Shown here one piece after another: positions 41,183 through 48,745 of a DNA stretch of 64,000 nt. The number at the start of each line of letters is the position of its first letter. The first letter of the stretch is position 1. The notes beneath the pieces were generated by a model. That model worked only from the letters and a program-made list of their open reading frames with translations, was not told the DNA's origin and searched no databases. Source of the stretch: Neolewinella agarilytica. GTDB taxonomy: Bacteria > Bacteroidota > Bacteroidia > Chitinophagales > Saprospiraceae. The translations under genes and the position numbers were made by a program. The stretch covers positions 62,001 to 126,000 of the forward strand of contig NZ_FOFB01000008.1 in assembly GCF_900110645.1 (NCBI RefSeq). Reading direction: 5' to 3'.

Positions 41183-42583
41183 CTACGGAAGAGTAACCCA
41201 GTTAAACACCTTATAAGGTAATACCTGCCCGCCGTAGTTCACCGTTGCGCCAGTTCCCTGAGCTTCGATGGTGGCCAGTAACATGTTACGGAGCGTAACG
41301 GGTCCGTCATTGGGGTGCAGGTGGCGGTAGTGAGCCGCCAGGGCTGAAGCAAAGGGAACCGCAATCGAAGTCCCTCGCTTACGGGCAAGGTTATTATTAT
41401 AGCCCATGTGATGAGGCATCAACCCGAGTAAGTTGCCGCCGGGAGCTGCCATGAAGTCACTCCCCGGAACGCCAGGGTTAGACCGGAAATTCGTCAATGG
41501 CCAAAGTAAAGTCCCCGTCCGCGTAGCCGAAACGAAGAAGATGCTCTGAATGGGATTAGCCTCCAGCGCAAATTCAGAAGGGTAGTGACGGGTACTGCTG
41601 AGGTCGCGGCGGTAATTACCGGCGGAGTTCATGGTGGCGACTCCACGAGACTCAGCATATTCAAAAGCTCCCCTGAGGATATTGTCCGATTCGCCATAAA
41701 AACCCCAGCTGGCGTTGATGACGTCCGCCTGATGATGGGCGGCGTAGAGTACGGCACAACTGGCGTGGAAGGTGGTTCCCACACCATCATGGTCCAGCAT
41801 TTTGAGGGACATAAAGCGGTAGTTCACGTCCGGTGCGTTGTTCTTGAGTTGTTGAGCAATGCGACTGGCGATGTGCGTACCGTGGGAGTGATCATCAAGC
41901 GGAGCGTTGTCATCATTGATGAAGTCCCAGCCAAAAATATCGTCATCGAAGCAGAAGGGATCGTCCTGCTCGTCTTCCTCGTTTTCCCAGAGGTAAAGCG
42001 GGGCCATACCATTGGTGGTTTGTGGATGCTGGAAGTAGGGGTCAATACCACTGTCCAGAACGGCAATAGTAACGGGGGCGTTTCTATTCGTGCTGGGAAT
42101 GACCTTGAAGTTAGGTGGCAGCTGGTTGAAGTCCAGGTTGTTTTTCAGCTGGTCCAGTTCCGGAATAACGTAGAAGTTCGGTTCTACTTCTTCCTGGCCA
42201 ATAGCCTGAGCCACTTTGTTTTTTCCGGCTTTGCCTCTTTCTTCTCCTCCTACGTTTTTCAGGTGGATGTTGTAGAGCTGGAACTCGTCGGAGCAACCAC
42301 ACTCCCCGATCAGGGAAACGTTACGGGCACCGAAACGGCGTTTCAGCTTAATAAAGTCTGCCTGAAAATCAGCCGCGGCATTTGCCCCGGTGTATTTGAG
42401 GACGTACTGACCCGGCACGTAGGCGGCGTTGCCCGCACGGCCAACGGGGTAGCCGAGTTCTTCGAGCTTTTCTTCGTAGTCCTGAAAGATGGGGATGTAA
42501 CGATTCTCGATGGGATCGGTTTCCTGGGCGGAGAGGAAGAGCGAAAAACAGCTCAACAGAGAAAGGAGAATAAAACGTTTCAT
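41183..42583 (-). CDS. Subtilisin-like serine protease (S8), exported
   Basis: A 466-residue protease with signal peptide (FILLSLLSCFSLFLSAQ), an N-terminal prodomain-like part of about 150 residues and an S8 catalytic domain: Asp in IAVLDSGID, His in DHSHGTHIAS, oxyanion Asn in NSAGN, Ser in RGTSIAVPFA. A hydrophilic acidic insert (EDEQDDPFCFDDD) follows the first motif. No T9SS domain is seen, so periplasm or outer membrane surface is likely. It lies between the membrane TPR gene (17 bases) and the CHAT gene (62 bases), which suggests a proteolytic pair. Confidence 0.92.
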   Translation of the reverse strand: MKRFILLSLLSCFSLFLSAQETDPIENRYIPIFQDYEEKLEELGYPVGRAGNAAYVPGQYVLKYTGANAAADFQADFIKLKRRFGARNVSLIGECGCSDEFQLYNIHLKNVGGEERGKAGKNKVAQAIGQEEVEPNFYVIPELDQLKNNLDFNQLPPNFKVIPSTNRNAPVTIAVLDSGIDPYFQHPQTTNGMAPLYLWENEEDEQDDPFCFDDDIFGWDFINDDNAPLDDHSHGTHIASRIAQQLKNNAPDVNYRFMSLKMLDHDGVGTTFHASCAVLYAAHHQADVINASWGFYGESDNILRGAFEYAESRGVATMNSAGNYRRDLSSTRHYPSEFALEANPIQSIFFVSATRTGTLLWPLTNFRSNPGVPGSDFMAAPGGNLLGLMPHHMGYNNNLARKRGTSIAVPFASALAAHYRHLHPNDGPVTLRNMLLATIEAQGTGATVNYGGQVLPYKVFNWVTLP

Positions 42584-42600
42584 AGCATTAGTAATTTTGG

Positions 42601-43404
42601 CTACTGCATGGCCTTAAGAAGAGTATTCGCGCGTTGGGCGAAGGGGGATGACGGAGAAGAAGAAATATCAGTAAGTATTTGCCTGGCAGCATCTGGCTGT
42701 TGACTGCGCAGTAAGGCAAGTGCCTGGTACCAGCGTGCAGTGTCGCGGTAGCTGGCGTTGTTATTAGCGAGTTCGTCAAAGACCGGGATAGCTTCCCCGG
42801 CTTTGTTGGCACCGAGGAGACTGATGCCGTAGTAAAGACGGGCAGAAGCAGGCGCGGCCGCAGGTGCAGAGGCGAGGTAATCGGCAAAGGCAGTTGCCGC
42901 CGCCGCGTAGTCGCGGCGATCGTAGGCGAGGCTGGCAGCCGCCAGCTTTTCATCCAGCGATGCCGGGCTGTCTTCGCCGCCCATGGTCCGGCTATCGAGC
43001 TCATTGGCGTAAGGAGTAAAAGCCTCGGCGTAGAGCGCTTCATAGTCCATTGCCGGCTGGTGAGTAAGCCACCAGGAGCCAGCAGCAATCAGTAAAAGGA
43101 TTGCAGCAGCGATGGCATACAGCCGGCTGAGCCGGCGAACGGTGGCCCCTTCATGGCTCTTCGGATCTTTCTCTGCACCTGCGGTAGCGCCCCCTACTGA
43201 GCTAGTCGAGGAACCCTCTTTTTTATCGAGGTCACCAAACTTAGCCGCAAAGGCCAGGTCGAGTTCTTTCATCAGCTCCGCTGCCTCGACATCCGCTGAT
43301 AATTCTTTACGCCCACGATCTGCGGACCGCCCGAAGTCATCCATATCGGGAGATTCTTCTCCCCGGATCCATCGTTGCCGGTCTTGCCTGTTAGGATTGC
43401 TCAT
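42601..43404 (-). CDS. Membrane TPR protein, putative anti-sigma partner
   Basis: A 267-residue protein with a charged cytosolic N-terminus (about 110 residues), one membrane helix (LYAIAAAILLLIAAGSWWL) and a periplasmic TPR-like part (LAAASLAYDRRDYAAAATAF, PVFDELANNN, WYQALALLRS). The start overlaps the sigma gene by 14 bases. One transmembrane helix, a cytosolic domain next to an ECF gene and a sensor-like outside domain fit an anti-sigma role, but no zinc anti-sigma motif is seen. Two dispersed repeat copies are translated within it. Confidence 0.78.
   Translation of the reverse strand: MSNPNRQDRQRWIRGEESPDMDDFGRSADRGRKELSADVEAAELMKELDLAFAAKFGDLDKKEGSSTSSVGGATAGAEKDPKSHEGATVRRLSRLYAIAAAILLLIAAGSWWLTHQPAMDYEALYAEAFTPYANELDSRTMGGEDSPASLDEKLAAASLAYDRRDYAAAATAFADYLASAPAAAPASARLYYGISLLGANKAGEAIPVFDELANNNASYRDTARWYQALALLRSQQPDAARQILTDISSSPSSPFAQRANTLLKAMQ
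42850..42872 (+). repeat. Dispersed element, copy 1 in TPR gene
   Basis: AGGCGCGGCCGCAGGTGCAG then AGG, a perfect core, antisense to the gene. Translated from the gene strand as SAPAAAPAS between two TPR helices. Confidence 0.7.
43171..43210 (-). repeat. Dispersed element, long copy 2 in TPR gene
   Basis: On the minus strand: CTCGACTAGCTCAGTAGG, then GGGCGCTACCGCAGGTGCAG. Both halves of the extended element are recognisable. It encodes SSVGGATAGAE in the cytosolic linker of the TPR protein. Confidence 0.65.
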
Positions 43405-43945
43405 GCGCCATTTTTTCGAGATTAATACGAAGGTTACGCCGGCCGTTCTGCAAGTAGCTCTTTACCTTCTTGAGGTCATACCCCGTGGCTTCGGCCACGT
43501 CATTATAGGATTTCCCCTGGAGGTAAAACAACTTCACGCACCGTGCCTGCTCCGCGGGCAGTTTCGCCAGCGCATCGGGCAACATGGTTAGCCGTTCTTC
43601 ACTTAAGGGACGGTCAGCATCAATGGATTCCACAACCAGCTCCGACGAAATTTTACTTTCCCGCTCCCGAAGCCTGATTTTTTTGCGCAGGAGATCAATA
43701 CAGTGGTTCCTGCTGGTATAGAATAGCCAGGCCCGAAAAGTCTCAATGGGTTGGTTACAGACCTTTAAAGTTACTTTCTCAAAGACGTCCATGGTAGCGT
43801 CTTTGGCCGCTTCGCGGTCCTTCAGGTAGTCCAGGCAAAGACCTACCACCAAATGCCCGTACCGTTGATACAGGATGCCTAATGCCTGCCTTTCGTCTTG
43901 TTTACAGAAGGCTGCCACCAGCTCCAGGTCCGTGGCTGATTGCAT
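43391..43945 (-). CDS. ECF-type sigma factor heading the CHAT/S8 module
   Basis: A 184-residue sigma-70 family protein. Region 2 (LYQRYGHLVVGLCLDYLKDR, AAKDATMDVFEKV, WLFYTSRNHCIDLLRKK) and region 4 (LPAEQARCVKLFYLQGKSYN, DVAEATGYDLKKVKSYLQNG) are clear. It is transcribed first in the unit with the membrane TPR protein, S8 protease and CHAT protease, so self-regulation of the module is likely. Divergent from the three small secreted genes, which may be its targets. Confidence 0.92.
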   Translation of the reverse strand: MQSATDLELVAAFCKQDERQALGILYQRYGHLVVGLCLDYLKDREAAKDATMDVFEKVTLKVCNQPIETFRAWLFYTSRNHCIDLLRKKIRLRERESKISSELVVESIDADRPLSEERLTMLPDALAKLPAEQARCVKLFYLQGKSYNDVAEATGYDLKKVKSYLQNGRRNLRINLEKMAHEQS

Positions 43946-44142
43946 ATCAAAAAGAGTGTCTTAATAAAGAAGGGATGCCGGCTTGCACCAAGCCAATTGT
44001 TAGCGTTTTATTCCTTGTTGTCACTGACGAATTTAAGGAAAAATCCCTTGGGGTTATGGATTCCCTCAGCATTCCTCGTCCCTAGAGCGAATTTTCAATC
44101 ACCCTGTCTTTATGAAAAAAGGCAATAACCCAATCATCCGTT

Positions 44143-44544
44143 ATGATTTTCCGACTATTATTCTCCTGCCTGATTGTTTGTGGCCTGGCCGTTTCTGTTG
44201 CTGCTCAGGCGGGCTCCAATCCTTGTGCCACCATCGCCAAAAAACATCTGGGAACCCTGGACCAGCACCTCGACCTGGACTACAACCAGATGAAGTGCCT
44301 CAAGGAAAAAGCGGTACAGTTCTGTACGGCCAACAGTAATAACCCTGCCAGCAGCAAGGCCCAGCAAAAAAAGCGATTAGCCGCCTTCCAGAAGGCGCTA
44401 CTTGAGTGTCTTAACCCTCGTCAGCAAACCAAAGTAAAAACTCACTTCCGTAACAAGCGGGATGAGAAAGAACGCAGAAGTATCCTGCAAGCCTTTCTTG
44501 AAGAGTTTGGCGACGAGGTAATCGTGATCAAAAAGCGAAACTAA
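44143..44544 (+). CDS. Small secreted helical protein
   Basis: A 133-residue protein with a signal peptide (LLFSCLIVCGLAVSVAAQ) and a helical, Lys/Gln-rich mature part with four Cys (NPCATIAKKHLG, KCLKEKAVQFC, ECLNPRQQTKVKTHF). The LNPRQQ stretch resembles the LTxxQ motif of Spy/CpxP periplasmic chaperones. It is followed after 11 bases by a gene for a similar protein. The longer frame starting upstream is rejected because it lacks the signal peptide at the N-terminus. Confidence 0.72.
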   Translation: MIFRLLFSCLIVCGLAVSVAAQAGSNPCATIAKKHLGTLDQHLDLDYNQMKCLKEKAVQFCTANSNNPASSKAQQKKRLAAFQKALLECLNPRQQTKVKTHFRNKRDEKERRSILQAFLEEFGDEVIVIKKRN

Positions 44545-44555
44545 AAAAGACCAGC

Positions 44556-45005
44556 ATGCGCTTACTATTGATTAGCCTGCTCTTCATCGGTAGCCTTCCT
44601 CTTCTGCTTGCGCAGGAAGAGGAAGGTTACGGGGAGGAGGAAATGACCATTACCGCTCCGGCTTCTTCCCCCGTGGGGAACACGCTGGCCAAAATTGCCA
44701 CAAAACTTCAACTGACCGACGAGCAACTACCGCAGGTAGAAGCTATCCTACGCGAGTTTCAGTCCACTCCAAAAGCAGATTCGCCTCAGGCGAAAAAAGC
44801 CCGCCGCCGGGCCCTCCGTGCCCGGATCTCTACCGTCCTCACTCCCGAACAACAAACACTGATGCGCCAGAACAGTCGTCCTTCCAGCACCGGAAATGCA
44901 CGTCCGCAAACTGCGGCAAAACGAAACTGGCTGGATGTTTTGATCGACGACATTGCCGCACCACTGATTGATAAACGGCGAAGGAAAGGCCGGCAAAAAA
45001 ATTAG
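44556..45005 (+). CDS. Spy/LTxxQ-like periplasmic protein
   Basis: A 149-residue secreted protein (signal LLISLLFIGSLPLLLAQ). The mature part is acidic first (EEEGYGEEE), then helical with two LTxxQ-like elements (LQLTDEQLPQVEAILREF; VLTPEQQTLMRQN) and a strongly basic end (DKRRRKGRQKN). Such features occur in Spy/CpxP family members, which bind unfolded proteins or metals in the periplasm. It is probably in one operon with the neighbours on both sides. Confidence 0.72.
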   Translation: MRLLLISLLFIGSLPLLLAQEEEGYGEEEMTITAPASSPVGNTLAKIATKLQLTDEQLPQVEAILREFQSTPKADSPQAKKARRRALRARISTVLTPEQQTLMRQNSRPSSTGNARPQTAAKRNWLDVLIDDIAAPLIDKRRRKGRQKN

Positions 45006-45035
45006 TGCTTCCACATTCATTCAAATTCAACAACT

Positions 45036-45623
45036 ATGAGAATCTCTTTTTCCGCACTACTCCTTTTCTTTTGCTTTGGGTTAGCACATACCCAAAGTTG
45101 TAAATCAGCCCCGAGCGTGGTGTCTGACCTCAATGGTGAAATATCCCGGATACTTAAGGCTAAAGGCTGTACTCCTAACAATTTCCCGCAGTGTTTATCC
45201 AACCCCAGCACATATTTATACCTGACTGACCAAATGGTTAAGTTCTGGAACCGTAAATCTTCCTCCTGGGCAACCATCGGTCCGCGCCGTCTCAACTTTG
45301 GCAAATGGGAGCAAGGCCGGATAGTCTCCAGCGGAGGCCGGATGTACATCAGTTCGGTGCCGTCCAATAAGAGCAAACTCACCGTTAATATCCGGGAACT
45401 TGACGGCAAGGGAAAAACCAGCTACGTTATCTGTAAAGTAAACCGTAATGGAACCTACACTAAGCTGAAAACAGGGTGGTTCAACGAAGTGAATTCTCAA
45501 AAAAGCAATAAGCGGGAAACCCGCAGCCATACTCTTTCAGGCGTGAAGGGCCATTTGATCAGTATACATTTCGACGGCAAGTCAGTGGGAAATACCTTTC
45601 AATATAAGGTTAAGGTCGAGTAG
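45036..45623 (+). CDS. Small secreted protein, unknown
   Basis: A 195-residue protein with signal peptide (ISFSALLLFFCFGLAHTQ). The mature part is basic and beta-rich (MYISSVPSNKSKLTVNIREL, SYVICKVNRNGTYTKLK). I do not recognise a family. It ends about 65 bases before a bidirectional terminator. Being third in a row of small secreted genes divergent from the sigma factor, it may belong to the same response. Confidence 0.65.
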   Translation: MRISFSALLLFFCFGLAHTQSCKSAPSVVSDLNGEISRILKAKGCTPNNFPQCLSNPSTYLYLTDQMVKFWNRKSSSWATIGPRRLNFGKWEQGRIVSSGGRMYISSVPSNKSKLTVNIRELDGKGKTSYVICKVNRNGTYTKLKTGWFNEVNSQKSNKRETRSHTLSGVKGHLISIHFDGKSVGNTFQYKVKVE

Positions 45624-45688
45624 TCAACTTTTCAGGCTTAGGAATGCTGCTGAAAGCAGGTAAGCCAGAGACTACTCCCCATAAAGGA

Positions 45689-45724
45689 GAAAGCCTCAAC
45701 AGTACGGATACTGTTGAGGCTTTC
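45689..45724. terminator. Bidirectional terminator
   Basis: A perfect 16-base stem (GAAAGCCTCAACAGTA and complement) with a four-base CGGA loop. It lies between convergent genes and ends in a T-rich stretch on the plus strand and an A/T-poor one on the minus strand, so it works best for the plus-strand small secreted genes. Confidence 0.8.
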
Positions 45725-45747
45725 TCTTATTTGGAAACCAGGATTGG

Positions 45748-46503
45748 CTATTGGGCCATTTCCAGCATCGTGATGTACTTGTCAGCGGAAGCAGCTTCCG
45801 GGCTCTGACCGAAGTCGGTCTTAAGGCGGCGGAAAGCAGCCAGTGCTTCGTCCGTACGGCCCTGGCTCCGTAGCAGCAGGCCAAGCTTGTTGAGGTAGTA
45901 ACCACCCGTGACGAAGTTTTCGCCAGCAGCACTGATGGCACTTTCGTAGGCGCTGATGGCAGCGTCCGTATTGCCCAGTTCACTTTCAGCATCACCGATG
46001 ATGCCGTATTTCATGGCGGGGAGCAATTGCCCTTCCGCACTGAATGCTTTAGCGAAGTCAAGTGCTGCTTCGTACTGACCGAGGTTGAGGTAGCTAACGG
46101 CTGCGTAGTAGTTGGCCAGGTTACCAGCTTCCGTACTTCCGTAATCATCAATGATATCGAGGAAACCGAGGCCGCCCTGACCGGGGTTAGCCAGTGCCAG
46201 ACTGAAGCTGTCCCGTTCGAACTGTACCTGTGCCTGCTCCATAGCAGCAGCGGCATTGCGTTCAGCGGGTTGCTTAACGAAAGTCTGGTAAATGAAGTAA
46301 GCGGCAATTAGTGCACCAATCAGGAGCGCGCCGTAAATGATCGTGTTACGGTTACGCTCAAAAAAGTCGAGGCCCTGATCACGAACTTCAACAATGTCTA
46401 CCAGGGTATCATCACCCTCAATAGTGGGGCTAGCAGTTCCGCGAGTCCGACCTGTGCTTGGTGTTCCCGTAGGACGACGACCAATGTTATTCTTTTTTGC
46501 CAT
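45748..46503 (-). CDS. Membrane TPR protein (YfgM-like)
   Basis: A 251-residue protein with a basic cytosolic N-terminus, one membrane helix (TIIYGALLIGALIAAYFIY) and a periplasmic TPR domain (AGNLANYYAAVSYLNLGQYE, ALDFAKAF, AISAYESAISAAG, ALAAFRRLKTDFG). This is the layout of the YfgM/tetratricopeptide family involved in envelope protein transit in enterobacteria. The likely TSS region lies upstream of 46503. There is no close partner gene. Confidence 0.82.
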   Translation of the reverse strand: MAKKNNIGRRPTGTPSTGRTRGTASPTIEGDDTLVDIVEVRDQGLDFFERNRNTIIYGALLIGALIAAYFIYQTFVKQPAERNAAAAMEQAQVQFERDSFSLALANPGQGGLGFLDIIDDYGSTEAGNLANYYAAVSYLNLGQYEAALDFAKAFSAEGQLLPAMKYGIIGDAESELGNTDAAISAYESAISAAGENFVTGGYYLNKLGLLLRSQGRTDEALAAFRRLKTDFGQSPEAASADKYITMLEMAQ

Positions 46504-46614
46504 TATCTCAATAATTTGAAAGGCCCCGTATCAGCGGAGCCCCGAAAGCGAGCGCAAAGATAAGGAATGTCGGGATATTGTTGAGTTGATGGGGATAAAC
46601 AAACCTACGGGCAC

Positions 46615-46662
46615 AAAAAAAGCGATCAGCAGGGGAACATTTCGGTGCTCTTGCTGATCGCT
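46615..46662 (-). terminator. Intrinsic terminator after pdhA
   Basis: On the minus strand AGCGATCAGC/GCTGATCGCT pair around a 22-base loop and are followed by seven T. Confidence 0.85.
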
Positions 46663-46702
46663 CTGGGTCCTGTAAAAAAAGGACTATCTCCTTATTTTCT
46701 GA

Positions 46703-47761
46703 CTACGTCAGGAAGGGGTAAGGCTCGGAGTAGTTATCCGTGTAAAGCTCGGAGGCGTCCGGCCAGGGGCTTTCTTCAGCAAACTTGGCTGCCTCGGCAA
46801 CTTCTTCCTTAACGCTGTTCTTGATGGCTTTGATTTCATCTTCCGTAGCGAGGCCGTTATCGAGGATCAGTTTTTCGGTCACCTTGATGGGATCCCGATC
46901 CTGGTATTCTTTAACTTCTGACTTTTCGCGGTACTTGGCGGGGTCAGAAACGGAGTGTCCTTTATAGCGGTAGGTCTTAATTTCCAGGTAGTAAGGACCT
47001 TTGCCGGAGCGGATGTGCTTTGAAGCACGGGTAATGGCCTCATGGACGGCTGCGGGGTCCATACCATCAACACTCTCTGAAGGCATCTCGAAGCTGGCAC
47101 CGAGTTTAGACATATCGGTGACGTTACTCGTCCGCTCTACGCTTGTTCCCATCGCGTAGCCGTTGTTCTCACAGATGTAGAGGGCGGGGATTTTCCAGGT
47201 CATGGCCATATTCCAGCTTTCCCAAAGGGCGCCCTGGCGGGAAGCACCGTCGCCAAACATGACGACACAGAGGTTCTTTGTGCCATTGTACTTTTCAGCG
47301 AAGGCGATACCGGTGCCGATCGGAATCTGAGCACCAACGATGCCGTTGCCTCCGAAATACTTGTTCTCTTTGCTAAAGAAGTGCATAGAGCCTCCCTTGC
47401 CCTTCACAATACCGGTGGCTTTGCCATAAAGCTCAGCCATCGCCTCCTTCATGGTAACGCCACGGCCAAGGGCCGTTCCGTGCTGGCGGTAGGCCGTCAC
47501 AATACCGTCATCTTTAGTAATTACACTTTCCATGCCCGCCGCAACGGCCTCCTGACCAATGTAGACGTGGCAAAAACCGCGGATCTTCTGCTGACCATAA
47601 GACATTAAGGCCCGCTCTTCAAAACGGCGGATACGCAGCATCAGCGTATACCATTCCAGATATTGCTCTTTGCTGTATTTCAGGCCTTTGGCCGTGCCAT
47701 TCTTTTTGGCGGTGGAAGTCTTTTTGGTCCGCGAAGCGGGCTTTTTAGTTGCTGTTGCCAT
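46703..47761 (-). CDS. pdhA: Pyruvate dehydrogenase E1 component, alpha subunit
   Basis: A 352-residue thiamine diphosphate enzyme subunit. The TPP motif is GDGASRQGALWESWNMA to CENNGYAM, and GKGGSMHFFS, RYKGHSVSDPAKYR (phospho-loop-like region) are typical of the alpha subunit of the pyruvate dehydrogenase E1. It converts pyruvate to acetyl on lipoyl E2; the beta subunit and E2 are not adjacent. The N-terminus carries a Lys/Ala/Thr-rich extension (TKKPASRTKKTSTAKK) of about 25 residues. A palindrome AGCGAAATTTCGCT precedes the start codon. Confidence 0.93.
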   Translation of the reverse strand: MATATKKPASRTKKTSTAKKNGTAKGLKYSKEQYLEWYTLMLRIRRFEERALMSYGQQKIRGFCHVYIGQEAVAAGMESVITKDDGIVTAYRQHGTALGRGVTMKEAMAELYGKATGIVKGKGGSMHFFSKENKYFGGNGIVGAQIPIGTGIAFAEKYNGTKNLCVVMFGDGASRQGALWESWNMAMTWKIPALYICENNGYAMGTSVERTSNVTDMSKLGASFEMPSESVDGMDPAAVHEAITRASKHIRSGKGPYYLEIKTYRYKGHSVSDPAKYREKSEVKEYQDRDPIKVTEKLILDNGLATEDEIKAIKNSVKEEVAEAAKFAEESPWPDASELYTDNYSEPYPFLT

Positions 47762-47769
47762 ATCGATGT

Positions 47770-47783
47770 AGCGAAATTTCGCT
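47770..47783. promoter_or_regulatory. Palindrome AGCGAAATTTCGCT upstream of pdhA
   Basis: A 14-base perfect palindrome nine bases before the pdhA start. Related AGCGAATTTTCGCT sequences occur near 56.94 kb and 62.20 kb. Could be an operator or a chance A/T-centred repeat. Confidence 0.35.
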
Positions 47784-47972
47784 CGTTTTAGGAAAGTTAC
47801 TGGCTAAATATAAGCCACGGTGGAGAAATGCCGGGGTTCAAACCTACGCTTCTCTATGAGAACCGTGAGAAAGAGCCATGGTTCAGGAGGAACAAAAAAT
47901 ATTAGATCTCTTCCGGAATACGTTATGCCACCAAAGATTTTTCCTCTCTTTCCGGGTGAGTACGAGAGTCTT

Positions 47973-47980
47973 TATTTTTG
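47973..47980 (+). promoter_or_regulatory. TAnnTTTG promoter box before Pro/Ala-rich gene
   Basis: TATTTTTG matches the -7 consensus. TTTC lies 20 bases upstream as a weak -33 element. The gene start follows 67 bases later. Confidence 0.5.
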
Positions 47981-48046
47981 CAAAAGTGATCAAGCCACTT
48001 TCTGGCCTTACTTTTAGCCTTCCCCAAACAACAACTTTACGGATCC

Positions 48047-48745
48047 ATGCCTCAGTCACCAGCCGACCGCCTCATCAGCCGAATTACCGCCTTGCACAAA
48101 AGCCTGCAACTAGGCGAAGGACACAAGATCTCCGCCATGGAGCGAGACCTGATGCTCGGTTATCTGCGAGAGCTGTATGAAATTTATGCTGGCCACCAGG
48201 ACCAACCGGCTCCACCCCGGGCGGCAGCGCCCGCAGCGCCTAAAGTGACGCCTGCCCCTGCTCCGGTACCTCCCCCGGCACCTGCGCCCGCGCCCGCGCC
48301 CGCACCACCTCCACCCGCTCCGGCTCCGGTTGCCGCTACCCCGGCGCCTCCACCCGTGCCCGTACCGGCGCCTGCGCCTGCGCCACGCGTGACCCCCACA
48401 CCTCCTCCGGCGCCGCCTCCCCCGCCCGCCCCCACTCCGGCCAGCAGCGTTGATGCCGCAGCGCTGTTCGCTGATGAAGGTCCGGCCAGCCCCTTTGGCC
48501 GCCAGCCGCTGGCTGACCTGACCCGCGCCCTGACGATCAACAATCGCGTACTCTTTAGCCGGGACCTCTTCGGAGATGACAACGAACTACTCAATACCAC
48601 CCTCCGGACGCTCAACACTTCCGGCTCCTTTGCCGCAGCCCGGCCTGTGCTGGAAAGCATCGCCCGCCGCTTTGACTGGAGTGAAGAAACGAAAGTGGAA
48701 ACCGCCCGTGAATTCATCGAACTCGTCCGTCGTCGCTATGCTTAA
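48047..48745 (+). CDS. Pro/Ala-rich linker protein, conserved ends
   Basis: A 232-residue cytosolic protein with a helical N-terminus (DRLISRITALHKSLQLGEGH), a central linker of about 80 residues almost purely Pro, Ala and Val, and a C-terminal domain (PLADLTRALTINNRVLFSRD, LFGDDNELLNTTLRTL) that occurs at the end of other uncharacterised Bacteroidota proteins as I recall. It lacks a signal peptide. The stop overlaps the next start by eight bases. The linker is a coding tandem repeat and open frames on the other strand are its shadows. Function unknown. Confidence 0.78.
   Translation: MPQSPADRLISRITALHKSLQLGEGHKISAMERDLMLGYLRELYEIYAGHQDQPAPPRAAAPAAPKVTPAPAPVPPPAPAPAPAPAPPPPAPAPVAATPAPPPVPVPAPAPAPRVTPTPPPAPPPPPAPTPASSVDAAALFADEGPASPFGRQPLADLTRALTINNRVLFSRDLFGDDNELLNTTLRTLNTSGSFAAARPVLESIARRFDWSEETKVETAREFIELVRRRYA

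Noticed and set aside
41585-42703. 372-codon plus-strand frame opposite the S8 protease
   Set aside because: The opposite strand encodes a complete catalytic triad; this frame lacks any motif.
48184-48717. Gly/Ala-rich minus-strand frame opposite the Pro/Ala-rich gene
   Set aside because: It is the antisense shadow of a coding tandem repeat (GGN opposite CCN) and has no start signal or domain.
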